Shown: positions 25,847-34,497 of the stretch, piece after piece
How the letters are laid out: each line of letters opens with the position of its first letter
How positions within the stretch are numbered: position 1 is the first letter of the stretch
Assembly (NCBI GenBank): GCA_944385415.1
Contig: CALWXC010000016.1
Coordinates: forward strand, 1 to 64,000
Reading direction: 5' to 3'
From: an uncultured Oscillospiraceae bacterium
GTDB lineage: Bacteria; Bacillota; Clostridia; Oscillospirales; Oscillospiraceae
Length of the DNA stretch: 64,000 bases
Position numbers and translations under genes: made by a program
Notes under the pieces: generated by a model
Databases searched by the model: none
Told to the model about the DNA's origin: nothing
The model's input: the letters and a program-made list of their open reading frames with translations, nothing else

Positions 25847-27064
25847 ATGAAAGAGCAGATCAAATGGGTTGCCAACAAGATGCCTGCCAGCGACGACAAG
25901 CAGTTGGAGATCATGTCCCTGAAGAACGTGGCCAAGGCCCGGTTCTTCCACAGCAGCTTCCCCCAGTATTCCATCACCCCTCTGGCCTGCCTGGACGGCA
26001 TGGCTAAGTATCTGGGCCTGGGCGGCCTCTATGTCAAGGATGAGTCCTACCGCTTCGGCCTCAACGCCTTTAAGGTCCTGGGCGGCTCCTTTGCCATGGC
26101 CCGGTACATTGCCCAGAAGATGGACACCGATGTGTCCCAGATGACCTATGACTATCTGACCAGCGAGCAGTTCCGCAACGAGTTCGGTCAGGCCACCTTC
26201 TTTACCGCCACCGACGGCAACCACGGCCGCGGCGTGGCCTGGGCCGCCAACAAGCTGGGCCAAAAGGCCGTCGTCCATATGCCCAAGGGCAGCAGCAAGG
26301 CTCGCTATGACAACATCGCCAAGGAGGGCGCCAAGGTCACCATCGAGGACGTCAACTACGACGAGTGCGTCCGCATGGCCGCCGCCGAAGCCGCCGAGAC
26401 CAAGCTGGGCGTTGTCGTGCAGGACACCGCCTGGGAGGGTTACGAGGAAATCCCCTCCTGGATTATGCAGGGCTACGGCACCATGGCCAGTGAGGCCGCC
26501 GAGCAGCTGCGGCAGGTGGAAGTCAACCGTCCCACCCATGTGTTCATCCAGGCCGGTGTTGGTTCCCTGGCAGGCGCCGTCGTGGGCTACTTCACCAACC
26601 TGTTCCCCAACAATCCCCCCAAGTTTATCGTCATGGAAGCCCGCGCCGCCGACTGCCTGTACCAGGGCGCTTTGGCCGGTGACGGCAACCCCCGCATTGT
26701 GGAGGGCGATCTTCAGACCATCATGGCCGGTCTGGCCTGCGGTGAGCCCAACATTCTCTCCTGGGATATCCTCCGCAACCACGTTTCCGCCTTCGTCTCC
26801 TGCCCCGACTGGGTCAGCGCCCGCGGTATGCGCATGCTGGGCGTCCCCGTCAAGGGCGATCCCACCGTCATCTCCGGTGAGTCTGGCGCCGTGGGCATGG
26901 GCCTGCTGGCCGCTCTGATGGAGACCGACGAATACAAGGATCTCCGCGACGCCATCGGTCTGGACCGCTTCAGCCAGGTATTACTGTTCTCCACCGAGGG
27001 CAACACCGATCCCCTCAAGTTCCGCAAGGTCCTGTGGGACGGCGAATACTCCACCGTGGAATAA
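25847..27064 (+). CDS. ygeX: Diaminopropionate ammonia-lyase
   Basis: 405 residues, PLP fold-type II enzyme splitting 2,3-diaminopropionate to pyruvate and two ammonia. Lys76 in RFGLNAFKVLGGS is the expected Schiff-base lysine. FTATDGNHGRGVAWAA and the glycine loop around QAGVGSLAGAVVGYF bind the cofactor. Length matches YgeX. In many bacteria it sits beside other purine or amino-acid degradation genes, but here it stands alone with its own promoter, suggesting use of diaminopropionate or serine-like amino acids as nitrogen source. Confidence 0.92.
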   Translation: MKEQIKWVANKMPASDDKQLEIMSLKNVAKARFFHSSFPQYSITPLACLDGMAKYLGLGGLYVKDESYRFGLNAFKVLGGSFAMARYIAQKMDTDVSQMTYDYLTSEQFRNEFGQATFFTATDGNHGRGVAWAANKLGQKAVVHMPKGSSKARYDNIAKEGAKVTIEDVNYDECVRMAAAEAAETKLGVVVQDTAWEGYEEIPSWIMQGYGTMASEAAEQLRQVEVNRPTHVFIQAGVGSLAGAVVGYFTNLFPNNPPKFIVMEARAADCLYQGALAGDGNPRIVEGDLQTIMAGLACGEPNILSWDILRNHVSAFVSCPDWVSARGMRMLGVPVKGDPTVISGESGAVGMGLLAALMETDEYKDLRDAIGLDRFSQVLLFSTEGNTDPLKFRKVLWDGEYSTVE

Positions 27065-27230
27065 TCTTCCTATACGTTCTGCCCATTCCTTTCGCGCCGC
27101 CGGTCTTCCCCCCTTTAGACCGGCGGCGCTTTTTCCCTGTCTGCGGGCATTTCAAAAGAGACTTTCCCTTTTCTCCGCCTGGTGTTACAATGATTCCGAT
27201 GAAACCGGCACAGGCAGGAGGACTTTTCAC

Positions 27231-27722
27231 ATGAAATCGGGAAACAACAAACGGCTGCTGCGGATTTTTGTCTTTTTTCTCTGGGGCATCATTCTGGCGT
27301 GGGTAATCCAGGCGTATCTTGCGGAGGAGGGTTCCTCCCTGTCCACCGTCTTCTTGGTTCTGGGTGTGGCTTTAATCTTCCTGGTCCTGTGTTACCGGAT
27401 TTATTTGGCAATGCGGGCCCAACGTCTGGGAAAGCAGATCGACAAGGCCGTTTTCCAATATCAACTGTCCCATGACGTCGACGCCTATTTGGCCCAGCTG
27501 GCCCAATGCGAAGCCCTGCCCGGTGTGGACCGGACCGCGTTCTATGAACTGCCCGCCCGGGACTATCTGGCCATTCTGAAACTCCGCGTGCTGCGGGAGA
27601 CGGGCCGGACGGCAGAATGCCGCGCCGTTCTGGACGCCGCCATGGAACGCACCACCAGCGAACTGGCCCGGCAATCGTTCCAGGCAGAGGAAGCGCTGCT
27701 GCAAGAACAGCCAGAACCGTAA
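27231..27722 (+). CDS. Small membrane protein of unknown function
   Basis: 163 residues: two adjacent membrane segments (about 9-27 and 37-56), then a cytoplasmic helical domain of about 105 residues with a TPR-like look (ALPGVDRTAFYELPARDYLAIL, LRVLRETGRTAECRAVLDAAM). No family recognised. Good ribosome site (AGGAGG at 27217). A TACAAT (27186-27191) upstream may be its -10. It is followed by a strong terminator and converges with the J-domain gene. Confidence 0.65.
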   Translation: MKSGNNKRLLRIFVFFLWGIILAWVIQAYLAEEGSSLSTVFLVLGVALIFLVLCYRIYLAMRAQRLGKQIDKAVFQYQLSHDVDAYLAQLAQCEALPGVDRTAFYELPARDYLAILKLRVLRETGRTAECRAVLDAAMERTTSELARQSFQAEEALLQEQPEP

Positions 27723-27730
27723 CAACTCAC

Positions 27731-27770
27731 AAGGCGCAGCCGCGTGCGGCTGCGCCTTGTTTTGGTTTTG
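27731..27770. terminator. Terminator between converging genes
   Basis: 13-bp GC-rich stem AAGGCGCAGCCGC / GCGGCTGCGCCTT (27731-27743, 27746-27758), then a T-rich tail. Confidence 0.85.
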
Positions 27771-27777
27771 CAACGAT

Positions 27778-29211
27778 TCATCCTTCCGGCAGACGGTAGA
27801 CGGTCAACTGTGTACCGTCCTCCAGTGTCACCGTTTCGGCGGGCGTCAGATCCGACAGGTATCCCATATACAGGCTGGGCTGACAGTACAGCGCCGTCAA
27901 ATCCTTTCGCAGCAGATAATCAATAGAACGGCCGCTGCTGTCCCGATCCCAACAAACCATCATCCAATACTCGTCGTCCCCATAGGTGGCTTCCCCGCTG
28001 CGGACTACCTCGGAACCGTCGGCGTCGGGGAAATCCTCATACACCACCCCGTCATAATAGAGGATGGAATGGAGCAGGGCCAGGGCCGATTGCTCCTCAT
28101 ATTGCAGCAGCAGCGTCTCCCCGGTGCACGGCTCCGTGGCCGTGGTGGAATTATAGTTGACGATGATGCTGTACCGGTAGACCAGATACACCTGGAATTC
28201 CGGCATCTGTTTCTGATACCACGACTCCTGAGAAATGGTTTCCAGTTCATCCCCCAAGGCCTGGACAAAGTCCTCGCCGCCGTGCATGGGCATCTGGAAC
28301 ACAAACAGAGACGGGGGCGAACCGCCCGACGCGCCCTCGCCCTCGTGGTCCGTCTGCTCCACATTGAAGCTCAGCGGATACTCGGGCCACTGGTCCGCAA
28401 ACTCCCGCAGCCGCCAGAACAGACGGACATTGGGATAATTGGTATCGTACCCCAGCTTCCCCGCTTCCACGTCCCGACCGCCCCGGTAGATGGCCTGGAA
28501 GCAAATTTCCGGGTTGTCCTCCAGCCAGTAGAGGTACCGCAGCTCTTCCCGCTTGTTGTTCTGGGGCGACGAGACCAGCTCCACACCCCAGTCCTCTTCC
28601 ATCTGCCGCAGGATGGTCTTTGGATATGTATTTTGTTGCACCCGTTCCACGATGCCCGGCAGCACTGCCGGGCCCACCAGCAGAAGCAGCACCAGCATCG
28701 CCAGCACCAGCATCACTTTGTCTAAACCGCGCTTTTTCCGGTGGCGGCCCCGTACAGTCTCATATTCCTCCGCCTGATGGGGCAGGTCCTCCGGCGGCGG
28801 ACGGTCCTCCGGTTCGTCCTCCTCCAGCAGCTCCTCAAAGTCCCAGTCCTCGGACTGTTCCTCCCCTTCTTCCTCCTCCTGGTCCTCCAGGGCGGAAAAA
28901 TCCAATTCCTCCGGTTCGGCGTCCTCCGGCGGTTCCTCCTCCCCATCCTCCAGGGCAGAAAAATCCAGCTTCCCCGATTCGGCAGGCGTCTCCTGGGGTT
29001 CCGGACGGTCTTCCGGCATCTGAAACACCGGCGACGGTCTTTGCCGGTCCGTGGCCATGCGCCGGGCCATCTGATAGGCCCGGTGGAGTGCCTGGAAACC
29101 CTCCGGGTCCTCCTCCGGATGCACCTCCTTGATGCGCTGGGCATAAGCCCGCTTGATGGTCTCCGTATCCGACGGACCCGGCAGCCCCAATTCTCTCCAT
29201 GGACTGTTCAC
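27778..29211 (-). CDS. Membrane-anchored J-domain co-chaperone (DjlC-like role)
   Basis: 477 residues. N-terminal J-domain-like segment (about 4-50) whose HPD loop reads HPE (31-33: KEVHPEEDPEGF). Next an acidic linker (about 55-150) holding two copies of LDFSALED, one membrane segment (about 165-187) and an outer or C-terminal domain of about 290 residues that I do not recognise. GTG start at 29211 with AGGAGG just before; the longer frame has none. It is divergent from the HscC-type Hsp70 gene. In E. coli HscC works with a membrane J-protein (DjlC), which supports a dedicated pair here. Confidence 0.75.
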   Translation of the reverse strand: MNSPWRELGLPGPSDTETIKRAYAQRIKEVHPEEDPEGFQALHRAYQMARRMATDRQRPSPVFQMPEDRPEPQETPAESGKLDFSALEDGEEEPPEDAEPEELDFSALEDQEEEEGEEQSEDWDFEELLEEDEPEDRPPPEDLPHQAEEYETVRGRHRKKRGLDKVMLVLAMLVLLLLVGPAVLPGIVERVQQNTYPKTILRQMEEDWGVELVSSPQNNKREELRYLYWLEDNPEICFQAIYRGGRDVEAGKLGYDTNYPNVRLFWRLREFADQWPEYPLSFNVEQTDHEGEGASGGSPPSLFVFQMPMHGGEDFVQALGDELETISQESWYQKQMPEFQVYLVYRYSIIVNYNSTTATEPCTGETLLLQYEEQSALALLHSILYYDGVVYEDFPDADGSEVVRSGEATYGDDEYWMMVCWDRDSSGRSIDYLLRKDLTALYCQPSLYMGYLSDLTPAETVTLEDGTQLTVYRLPEG

Positions 29212-29246
29212 GGTGCACCTCCTGTATCCATACAAGAATTTCCTCC

Positions 29247-29275
29247 ATTGTACCACAGTCGGCGGCCCCTGTACA
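29247..29275 (-). promoter_or_regulatory. Promoter of the J-domain gene
   Basis: Minus strand: TGTACA (29275-29270), 17-nt spacer, TACAAT (29252-29247). The -35 is poor. Confidence 0.55.
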
Positions 29276-29296
29276 TCGGGACTTTTCGCCCCTCCC

Positions 29297-29326
29297 TTGA
29301 CGGCGGCCCATTCCCCCTGTTAAGAT
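29297..29326 (+). promoter_or_regulatory. Promoter of hscC
   Basis: TTGACG (29297-29302), 18-nt spacer, TAAGAT (29321-29326). No CIRCE-type element (TTAGCACTC) is visible. Confidence 0.6.
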
Positions 29327-29357
29327 AGTACAAGATACATTGAAATGGGGTATGGTT

Positions 29358-31082
29358 ATGGCAATCATCGGCATCGATCTGGGGACCACCAACAGTCTGG
29401 CCGCCGTCTGGAAGGACGGCCGCTGTCAGCTGATCCCCAATGCTTCCGGCGCCTTTCTGACGCCCAGCGTAGTCAGCGTGGAAGAGGACGGTTCCATTCT
29501 GGTGGGACAGGCCGCCAAGGAACGGCTGATCTCCCATCCCGACCGGACCATCTCCCGCTTCAAGCGCCATATGGGGACCCGGCAGGTCTTCACCTTGGGG
29601 AAAAAACAATTCTATCCCGAAGAGCTGTCGGCCCTGGTGCTGCGGCGGCTGCGGGAGGATGCGGAGTGTTTTCTGGGCGAACCGGTCACCGAAGCCGTCA
29701 TCAGTGTGCCCGCCTATTTCACCGAGTCCCAGCGGGCCGCCACCAAGCGGGCCGGTACGCTGGCCGGTCTGGTGGTGGAACGGCTGGTCAATGAACCCTC
29801 TGCCGCCGCCCTGTCAGCCCACATCCAAGAGGGCGCCGAGGACCGGGTCTGTCTCGTCTTCGACCTGGGCGGCGGCACCCTGGACGTTTCCCTGGTGGAG
29901 CGGTTTGAAAACGTGGTCAGCGTCACCGCCGTCAGCGGCGACAACCGGTTGGGCGGCTCCGACTTCGATTTAGCCATTGCCCAGGCGTTCTGCCAGGAGA
30001 CCGGCATGGACTTTGACCATCTGGCCACAGGACGGCAGGAGCTGTTGATCCGCCAGGCGGAGACATGCAAAATCGCCCTGACCACCCAGCCCATGGCCAT
30101 GATGGTGGTCTCCTTTGACGACGTCCACGCCTCTCTGACCATCACCAACGAATGGCTGATCCGCAAGTGCAGCCGGTTGTTTAAACGGATGACGGCCCCC
30201 ATTCAACAGGTTCTGCGGGACGCGGGTCTGTCGCCCCAGGAGCTGGACGAATTGGTGCTGGTGGGCGGTTCCAGCCATATGCCCTCGGTCCGGCAGTACA
30301 TCTCCAAAACGTTGGGCATGGAGCCGTGCCAGAACAGCCGCCCCGACACGGCCATTGCCCTGGGCGCCGGTATCTGTGCCGGTATGAAGGCCCGGTGCGC
30401 CGACATCCGGGAACTGGTGCTGACGGACGTCTGCCCCTTCACCCTGGGCGTGGCAGTGTACAACCCGGAGGAACCCCGCCGTCACCGCATGTGCCCCATC
30501 ATTGAACGGAACAGCGTCCTGCCCTCCAGCAAGGAAAACGTCTTTTGGACCATCCGCGACCGGCAGCGCCGGGTGGATGTGGAGGTCTACCAGGGCGAAC
30601 AACCCTATTGTCAGGACAATACCCTGTTGGGGAAGCTGTCGGTACCGGTACCCCAAGGACCGGCCGGGAGCCAGCAGGTCCGTATCCGGTTCAGCTACGA
30701 TATCAACGGGCTTCTGGAGGTGGAATGCCGGACGGCCATCAAGGAGGAATCGGCCATTCTGCTGCAAAACCAGGAGATGACCCCGACGGAGGTGGAGAAG
30801 CGGCTGCAAGCCCTGTCGGCGTTGAAGCTGCACCCCCGGGAACAGGAGGTCCCCCGTTCCCTGCTGGCCCGAGCCGAACGGCTGTATGCCTCGTCTCTTG
30901 GGGAAACCCGCGCCGCTTTGGATCAGGCCCTGTCCTGGTATCAGCGGGAGCTGTCCTCCCAGGAAACCCTCCGGGTGGCCAAGGCTTCCCGGAGGATGGA
31001 ACAGATGCTCAATTCGGTGGAAGCCTATCTGGAACGGGACCCCTTCGCGGATGGCTTCCCCCAGTGGGAGGACCCGGAATAA
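29358..31082 (+). CDS. hscC: Hsp70 chaperone, HscC type
   Basis: 574 residues, shorter than DnaK (about 610-640) and close to HscC. ATPase domain: IGIDLGTTNSLAAVWKDG, VPAYFTESQR, VFDLGGGTLDVS, VGGSSHMPSVRQ. The substrate-binding domain and a short lid lack the long DnaK tail. LTDVCPFTLGVAVYN, PIIERNSVLPSS and FSYDINGLLEVE match HscC closely from memory. Start chosen at MAIIGIDLG (29358); ATG at 29352 is also possible, with GGGG at 29347. Likely a specialised chaperone working with the divergent J-protein rather than the housekeeping DnaK. Confidence 0.88.
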   Translation: MAIIGIDLGTTNSLAAVWKDGRCQLIPNASGAFLTPSVVSVEEDGSILVGQAAKERLISHPDRTISRFKRHMGTRQVFTLGKKQFYPEELSALVLRRLREDAECFLGEPVTEAVISVPAYFTESQRAATKRAGTLAGLVVERLVNEPSAAALSAHIQEGAEDRVCLVFDLGGGTLDVSLVERFENVVSVTAVSGDNRLGGSDFDLAIAQAFCQETGMDFDHLATGRQELLIRQAETCKIALTTQPMAMMVVSFDDVHASLTITNEWLIRKCSRLFKRMTAPIQQVLRDAGLSPQELDELVLVGGSSHMPSVRQYISKTLGMEPCQNSRPDTAIALGAGICAGMKARCADIRELVLTDVCPFTLGVAVYNPEEPRRHRMCPIIERNSVLPSSKENVFWTIRDRQRRVDVEVYQGEQPYCQDNTLLGKLSVPVPQGPAGSQQVRIRFSYDINGLLEVECRTAIKEESAILLQNQEMTPTEVEKRLQALSALKLHPREQEVPRSLLARAERLYASSLGETRAALDQALSWYQRELSSQETLRVAKASRRMEQMLNSVEAYLERDPFADGFPQWEDPE

Positions 31083-31140
31083 TCCTCCAGAGACTGGACC
31101 CCAACTGGCGGAAAACACATGGCGTTGCCAATTCAAACAG

Positions 31141-31184
31141 AACAAGCGGCAGGATAGCAAACCTACCCTGCCGCTTGTTATTTT
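31141..31184. terminator. Terminator between hscC and the GNAT gene
   Basis: 13-bp stem AACAAGCGGCAGG / CCTGCCGCTTGTT (31141-31153, 31167-31179), then ATTTT. Probably bidirectional, because the minus-strand gene stops at 31190. Confidence 0.8.
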
Positions 31185-31189
31185 GTCCT

Positions 31190-31717
31190 TTATTTCCATT
31201 CGTGGCTGAGAATTCGCATCATAATAAAATCACTGTACTCGTTGTCGTAGTAATAAGCCTCCTCCAGAATCCCTTCCTGCTTGAATCCGATTTTTTTGTA
31301 GAATTCCAGAGCATTTGTATTCAGTCCTACCACTCCAATGGAAACACGGTGCATATTATACTCTTTAAAAGCCATATCCAGCAGGATACGAATGGCTTCT
31401 GTGCCGTATCCTTTATGCTGCATCTTGGGGTCAGGAATGATAATGGTAAGGTCGGTTTGATGCCATGCAGGAAACATACGAAGCAGACCCGTCTCGCCGA
31501 TCATATTGCCGTCGAGATCTGTGATTGTAAACCAGACCGAATCTTTCGATTGATGGTTGGCGGTAATGCTCTTTTTTATCTCTTCTTCATTGGTGGGCTT
31601 CTCAAAGCCACATTGAAACATGACCTCCGGTTGATTGAACCAATAGGCAAAAAAAGGCGCGTCCGCTTCTCTTTGTTCCCGTAAAATAACCCGTTTTCCT
31701 CTGATTTCTTTACTCAT
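31190..31717 (-). CDS. GNAT N-acetyltransferase, RimJ/RimL-like
   Basis: 175 residues. Layout of the RimJ/L or SpeG-like GNAT group: RGKRVILREQREADAPFFAYWFNQPEV at the N-terminus, acetyl-CoA loop MQHKGYGTEAI and C-terminal LNTNALEFYKKIGFKQEG. The substrate is unknown (ribosomal protein, aminoglycoside or polyamine are all possible). It is clearly more AT-rich than its neighbours, hinting at recent transfer. It lies about 160 nt downstream of tRNA-Pro on the same strand. Confidence 0.82.
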   Translation of the reverse strand: MSKEIRGKRVILREQREADAPFFAYWFNQPEVMFQCGFEKPTNEEEIKKSITANHQSKDSVWFTITDLDGNMIGETGLLRMFPAWHQTDLTIIIPDPKMQHKGYGTEAIRILLDMAFKEYNMHRVSIGVVGLNTNALEFYKKIGFKQEGILEEAYYYDNEYSDFIMMRILSHEWK

Positions 31718-31840
31718 ATACTTTTTGAACCTTTTTCATCCCAAGGAATTTCAATTTATCTGTTGCGTTCCATCCCATAGCACAGAACTGTACATCGTTC
31801 CGCTTCGCAGCAAAAAAATCTCGGTTAGATACATATGGCA

Positions 31841-31872
31841 AAACCCTGCAAAGCAACAGCTTTGCAGGGTTT
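31841..31872 (-). terminator. Terminator of tRNA-Pro
   Basis: Perfect 14-bp stem (31841-31854 with 31859-31872) six nt past the tRNA end, with T-rich flanks on both strands. Confidence 0.85.
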
Positions 31873-31878
31873 TTTAGC

Positions 31879-31955
31879 TGGTCGGAGTGCCGGGATTCGA
31901 ACCCGGGGCCTCTTGGACCCGAACCAAGCGCGATACCAAACTTCGCCACACCCCG
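31879..31955 (-). tRNA. tRNA-Pro (CGG)
   Basis: 77 nt. The minus strand begins CGGGGTGTGGCG and ends with an encoded CCA. The anticodon arm is CTTGG-TTCGGGT-CCAAG, anticodon CGG (reads CCG). The T-arm GGTTCGAATCC is normal. The acceptor has seven pairs, CGGGGTG with CACTCCG, including wobble or one weak pair. Confidence 0.93.
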
Positions 31956-31967
31956 TAACGCTCATTT

Positions 31968-31996
31968 ATTATAGTGGGTTTTCTCTTTCTTGTCAA
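31968..31996 (-). promoter_or_regulatory. Promoter of tRNA-Pro
   Basis: Minus strand: TTGACA (31996-31991), 17-nt spacer, TATAAT (31973-31968): full consensus, 13 nt before the tRNA. Confidence 0.9.
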
Positions 31997-32059
31997 GTGA
32001 TTTCCATGAGAATACTTCCGCTTTCTCCCGCATAGTCTGCCATGAGGTGGTTTCTCTTC

Positions 32060-32611
32060 ATGGTTTTTCTGCACATCGATCCCGGTTGGCTGGTCCTGAT
32101 GGCCCTGCTTTGGTATTGGGACCCCCTGGGGTGTTTCTATCCCTTCTGCGCCGCCATGGCCCTCCATGAACTGGGCCATCTGGCGGCTCTTTCCCTGCTC
32201 CGCGTCCCCGTCCGGCGGATGCGGCTGGACCTCAGCGGCGCGGTTCTGGAGACCGGCGCCACCGACTACCGCCGGGAACTGATCTGCGCTCTGGCCGGTC
32301 CTGTCGCCAACTGCCTAGGGCTTTTTTTCTGGGACGTGTTTCCTCTCTTCGCCCGCTGCTGTCTGCTGTTGGGGGTGTTTAATCTGCTGCCCCTGCCGCC
32401 CCTGGACGGCGGAAAAGCCCTGCGGGCGTTTCTGCTGCTGCGGTGCAATACGGCCACGGCCTTTACTGTGCTGACAGCCGTCACCTGGGTGACGGCTGCG
32501 GCCCTGATGCTTTGGGCATTATGTCTGACGGCGGACCATGGCCTGTGGCCTGTGGCGGCAGCGGGTCTGGCCCTGCTGCGGCTGACCCTTACCATGAAAA
32601 AGCATTTGTAA
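32060..32611 (+). CDS. M50-family metalloprotease, SpoIVFB-like
   Basis: 183 residues, about five membrane segments. HELGH (36-40) supplies zinc ligands and NLLPLPPLDGGKAL the third ligand region, as in site-2 proteases. There is no PDZ domain and no CBS domain. The compact form resembles SpoIVFB (pro-sigma-K processing), but no sporulation partner such as SpoIVFA is adjacent, so the substrate is open. I start at the ATG at 32060, with GAGGTGG 9 nt upstream; the ATG at 32042 has no ribosome site. Confidence 0.8.
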   Translation: MVFLHIDPGWLVLMALLWYWDPLGCFYPFCAAMALHELGHLAALSLLRVPVRRMRLDLSGAVLETGATDYRRELICALAGPVANCLGLFFWDVFPLFARCCLLLGVFNLLPLPPLDGGKALRAFLLLRCNTATAFTVLTAVTWVTAAALMLWALCLTADHGLWPVAAAGLALLRLTLTMKKHL

Positions 32612-32634
32612 ATCCCGGCTGTACCCTGTATAAT
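32606..32634 (+). promoter_or_regulatory. Promoter of the radical SAM-DUF2344 operon
   Basis: TTGTAA (32606-32611), 17-nt spacer, TATAAT (32629-32634). The -35 overlaps the stop of the M50 gene. Confidence 0.7.
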
Positions 32635-32664
32635 GGAGACAAATCTATACGAAAGAGGCCCAAT

Positions 32665-34497
32665 ATGACCACATTACTGGAACGCATTTTGCCAACGGTG
32701 CAAAAGCCTGCCCGCTATGTGGGCGGTGAATACAATCAGATCGTCAAGGACAAGGCCCAGGTGGACGTCCGGGTGGCGTTCTGTTTCCCCGACACCTACG
32801 AAATCGGTATGTCCAATCTGGGCATGCGCATTCTCTACGGCGTCATGAACAATCAGCCGGGCGTCTGGTGCGAGCGGGTATTCGCCCCCTGGGGCGACAT
32901 GGAAGAGCAGATGCGCAAACACAATCTTCCCCTGTGGGCGCTGGAAAGCCATGACCCGGTAAAGGACTTTGATCTCATCGCCTTTACGGTGGGCTATGAA
33001 ATGAGCTACGCCAACATCCTCAACATGCTGAACCTGGCCCAGGTACCTCTCCATGCCGCCGACCGCCACGATCTGAAAAACATCGTCTTTGCCGGCGGCG
33101 CCTGCATGTACAATCCGGAGCCCCTGGCCGACTTCATCGACTTTTTCTCCCTGGGCGAGGGCGAGGACAGCACGGTGGAAATTCTCGACCTGTACCGGAA
33201 AGCCAAGTCCGAACACTGGACCAAGGACCAATTCCTGCTGGAAGTCTCCAAAATTGAGGGCATGTACGTCCCCTCCTTCTACGAGCACACCTACAACAAA
33301 GACGGCACCTTAAAAGCCATTACGCCTAAAAACGGCGCACCAAAAACGGTGACAAAGCGCATTGTCCACGATCTGGACCATGCGTTCTATCCCACTAAGG
33401 ATATTGTCCCCTCCACGGAAATCGTCCACGACCGGACCAATCTGGAGGTGTTCCGGGGCTGTATCCGGGGCTGCCGCTTCTGTCAGGCAGGTTTCACCTA
33501 CCGGCCCCTGCGGCCCCGCAGCGTGGAAGTACTGACCCAACAGGCCAAGGAAGCGCTGGAGGATTCGGGCAACCACGAGATCACCCTGTCCAGCCTGTCC
33601 ACCTCCGACTACAAGCAGTTGGAAGAGCTGGCCAACGATCTGTTGGACTACTGCGCCCCCCGCAAAATCAACCTGTCTCTCCCCTCTCTGCGGGCCGACA
33701 ATTTCTCCCGGGAGTTGATGGAGAAGGTCCAGAAGGTCCGCAAATCGGGTCTGACCTTTGCCCCCGAAGCCGGTACCCAGCGGCTCCGCGACGCCATCAA
33801 CAAAAATGTCACCGAGGAAGAGGTTCTGGAGACCTGCGCCACGGCCTTTGAGGGCGGCTGGAGCAGCGTCAAGCTGTATTTTATGCTGGGATTGCCCACG
33901 GAAACCGACGAGGATGTTTTGGGCATTGCCGATCTGGTGTACAAGATTCTCAAGACATGGCGGGAAAAGGCCACCAACCGGAAGCGGGGCTGCCGCATCA
34001 GCGTGGCCACGGCCTATTTTGTTCCCAAGCCCTTTACGCCGTTCCAATGGGAGGCGCAGATTTCCCCCGAGGAATACACCCGCCGTCAGCGGCTTTTGAA
34101 AGAGCACATGCCCGCCAAGAGCGTGGACTACAAGTGGCACGAGTCGAGCCTGAGCCGTCTGGAAGCCGTGCTGGCCCGGGGCGACCGCCGGTTGGGCGCC
34201 GTGTTGGAACACGCCGTTCTACACGGGGCTAAGCTGGACGGCTGGGACGAGTATTTCCGGTATGATTTGTGGTTGGACGCATTCCAGGCCTGCGGCATTG
34301 ACCCGGATTTCTACACCCGGGAGCGCAGTGAGGACGAGCTGCTGCCCTGGGACACCATTGATGTGGGCGTAAGAAAGCAGTTCCTCCAAAAGGAGCGGAA
34401 AGCCGCTTACGCTTCCACCATCACCCCCGATTGCCGGACCCAGTGCACCGGCTGCGGGGCCAATCTGCTCTATCCGGAGGGACCCTGCGATGCGTAG
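32665..34497 (+). CDS. Radical SAM protein with B12-binding-like N-terminus (TIGR03960 type)
   Basis: 610 residues. N-terminal part (about 1-230) has the cobalamin-binding-like fold pattern of this family. The radical SAM cluster is in RGCIRGCRFCQAGF (C-x3-C-x2-C, about 265-272). The C-terminus carries DCRTQCTGCGANLL. It overlaps the DUF2344 gene by 8 nt. This pair normally lies upstream of rnG/rplU genes in Firmicutes, and a role in RNA or ribosome modification has been suspected; the substrate is not known. Start at 32665 follows GAAAGAGG. Confidence 0.9.
   Translation: MTTLLERILPTVQKPARYVGGEYNQIVKDKAQVDVRVAFCFPDTYEIGMSNLGMRILYGVMNNQPGVWCERVFAPWGDMEEQMRKHNLPLWALESHDPVKDFDLIAFTVGYEMSYANILNMLNLAQVPLHAADRHDLKNIVFAGGACMYNPEPLADFIDFFSLGEGEDSTVEILDLYRKAKSEHWTKDQFLLEVSKIEGMYVPSFYEHTYNKDGTLKAITPKNGAPKTVTKRIVHDLDHAFYPTKDIVPSTEIVHDRTNLEVFRGCIRGCRFCQAGFTYRPLRPRSVEVLTQQAKEALEDSGNHEITLSSLSTSDYKQLEELANDLLDYCAPRKINLSLPSLRADNFSRELMEKVQKVRKSGLTFAPEAGTQRLRDAINKNVTEEEVLETCATAFEGGWSSVKLYFMLGLPTETDEDVLGIADLVYKILKTWREKATNRKRGCRISVATAYFVPKPFTPFQWEAQISPEEYTRRQRLLKEHMPAKSVDYKWHESSLSRLEAVLARGDRRLGAVLEHAVLHGAKLDGWDEYFRYDLWLDAFQACGIDPDFYTRERSEDELLPWDTIDVGVRKQFLQKERKAAYASTITPDCRTQCTGCGANLLYPEGPCDA

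Noticed and set aside
31710..31949. 79-codon frame across the tRNA-Pro gene
   Set aside because: It overlaps a complete tRNA with its own promoter and terminator.
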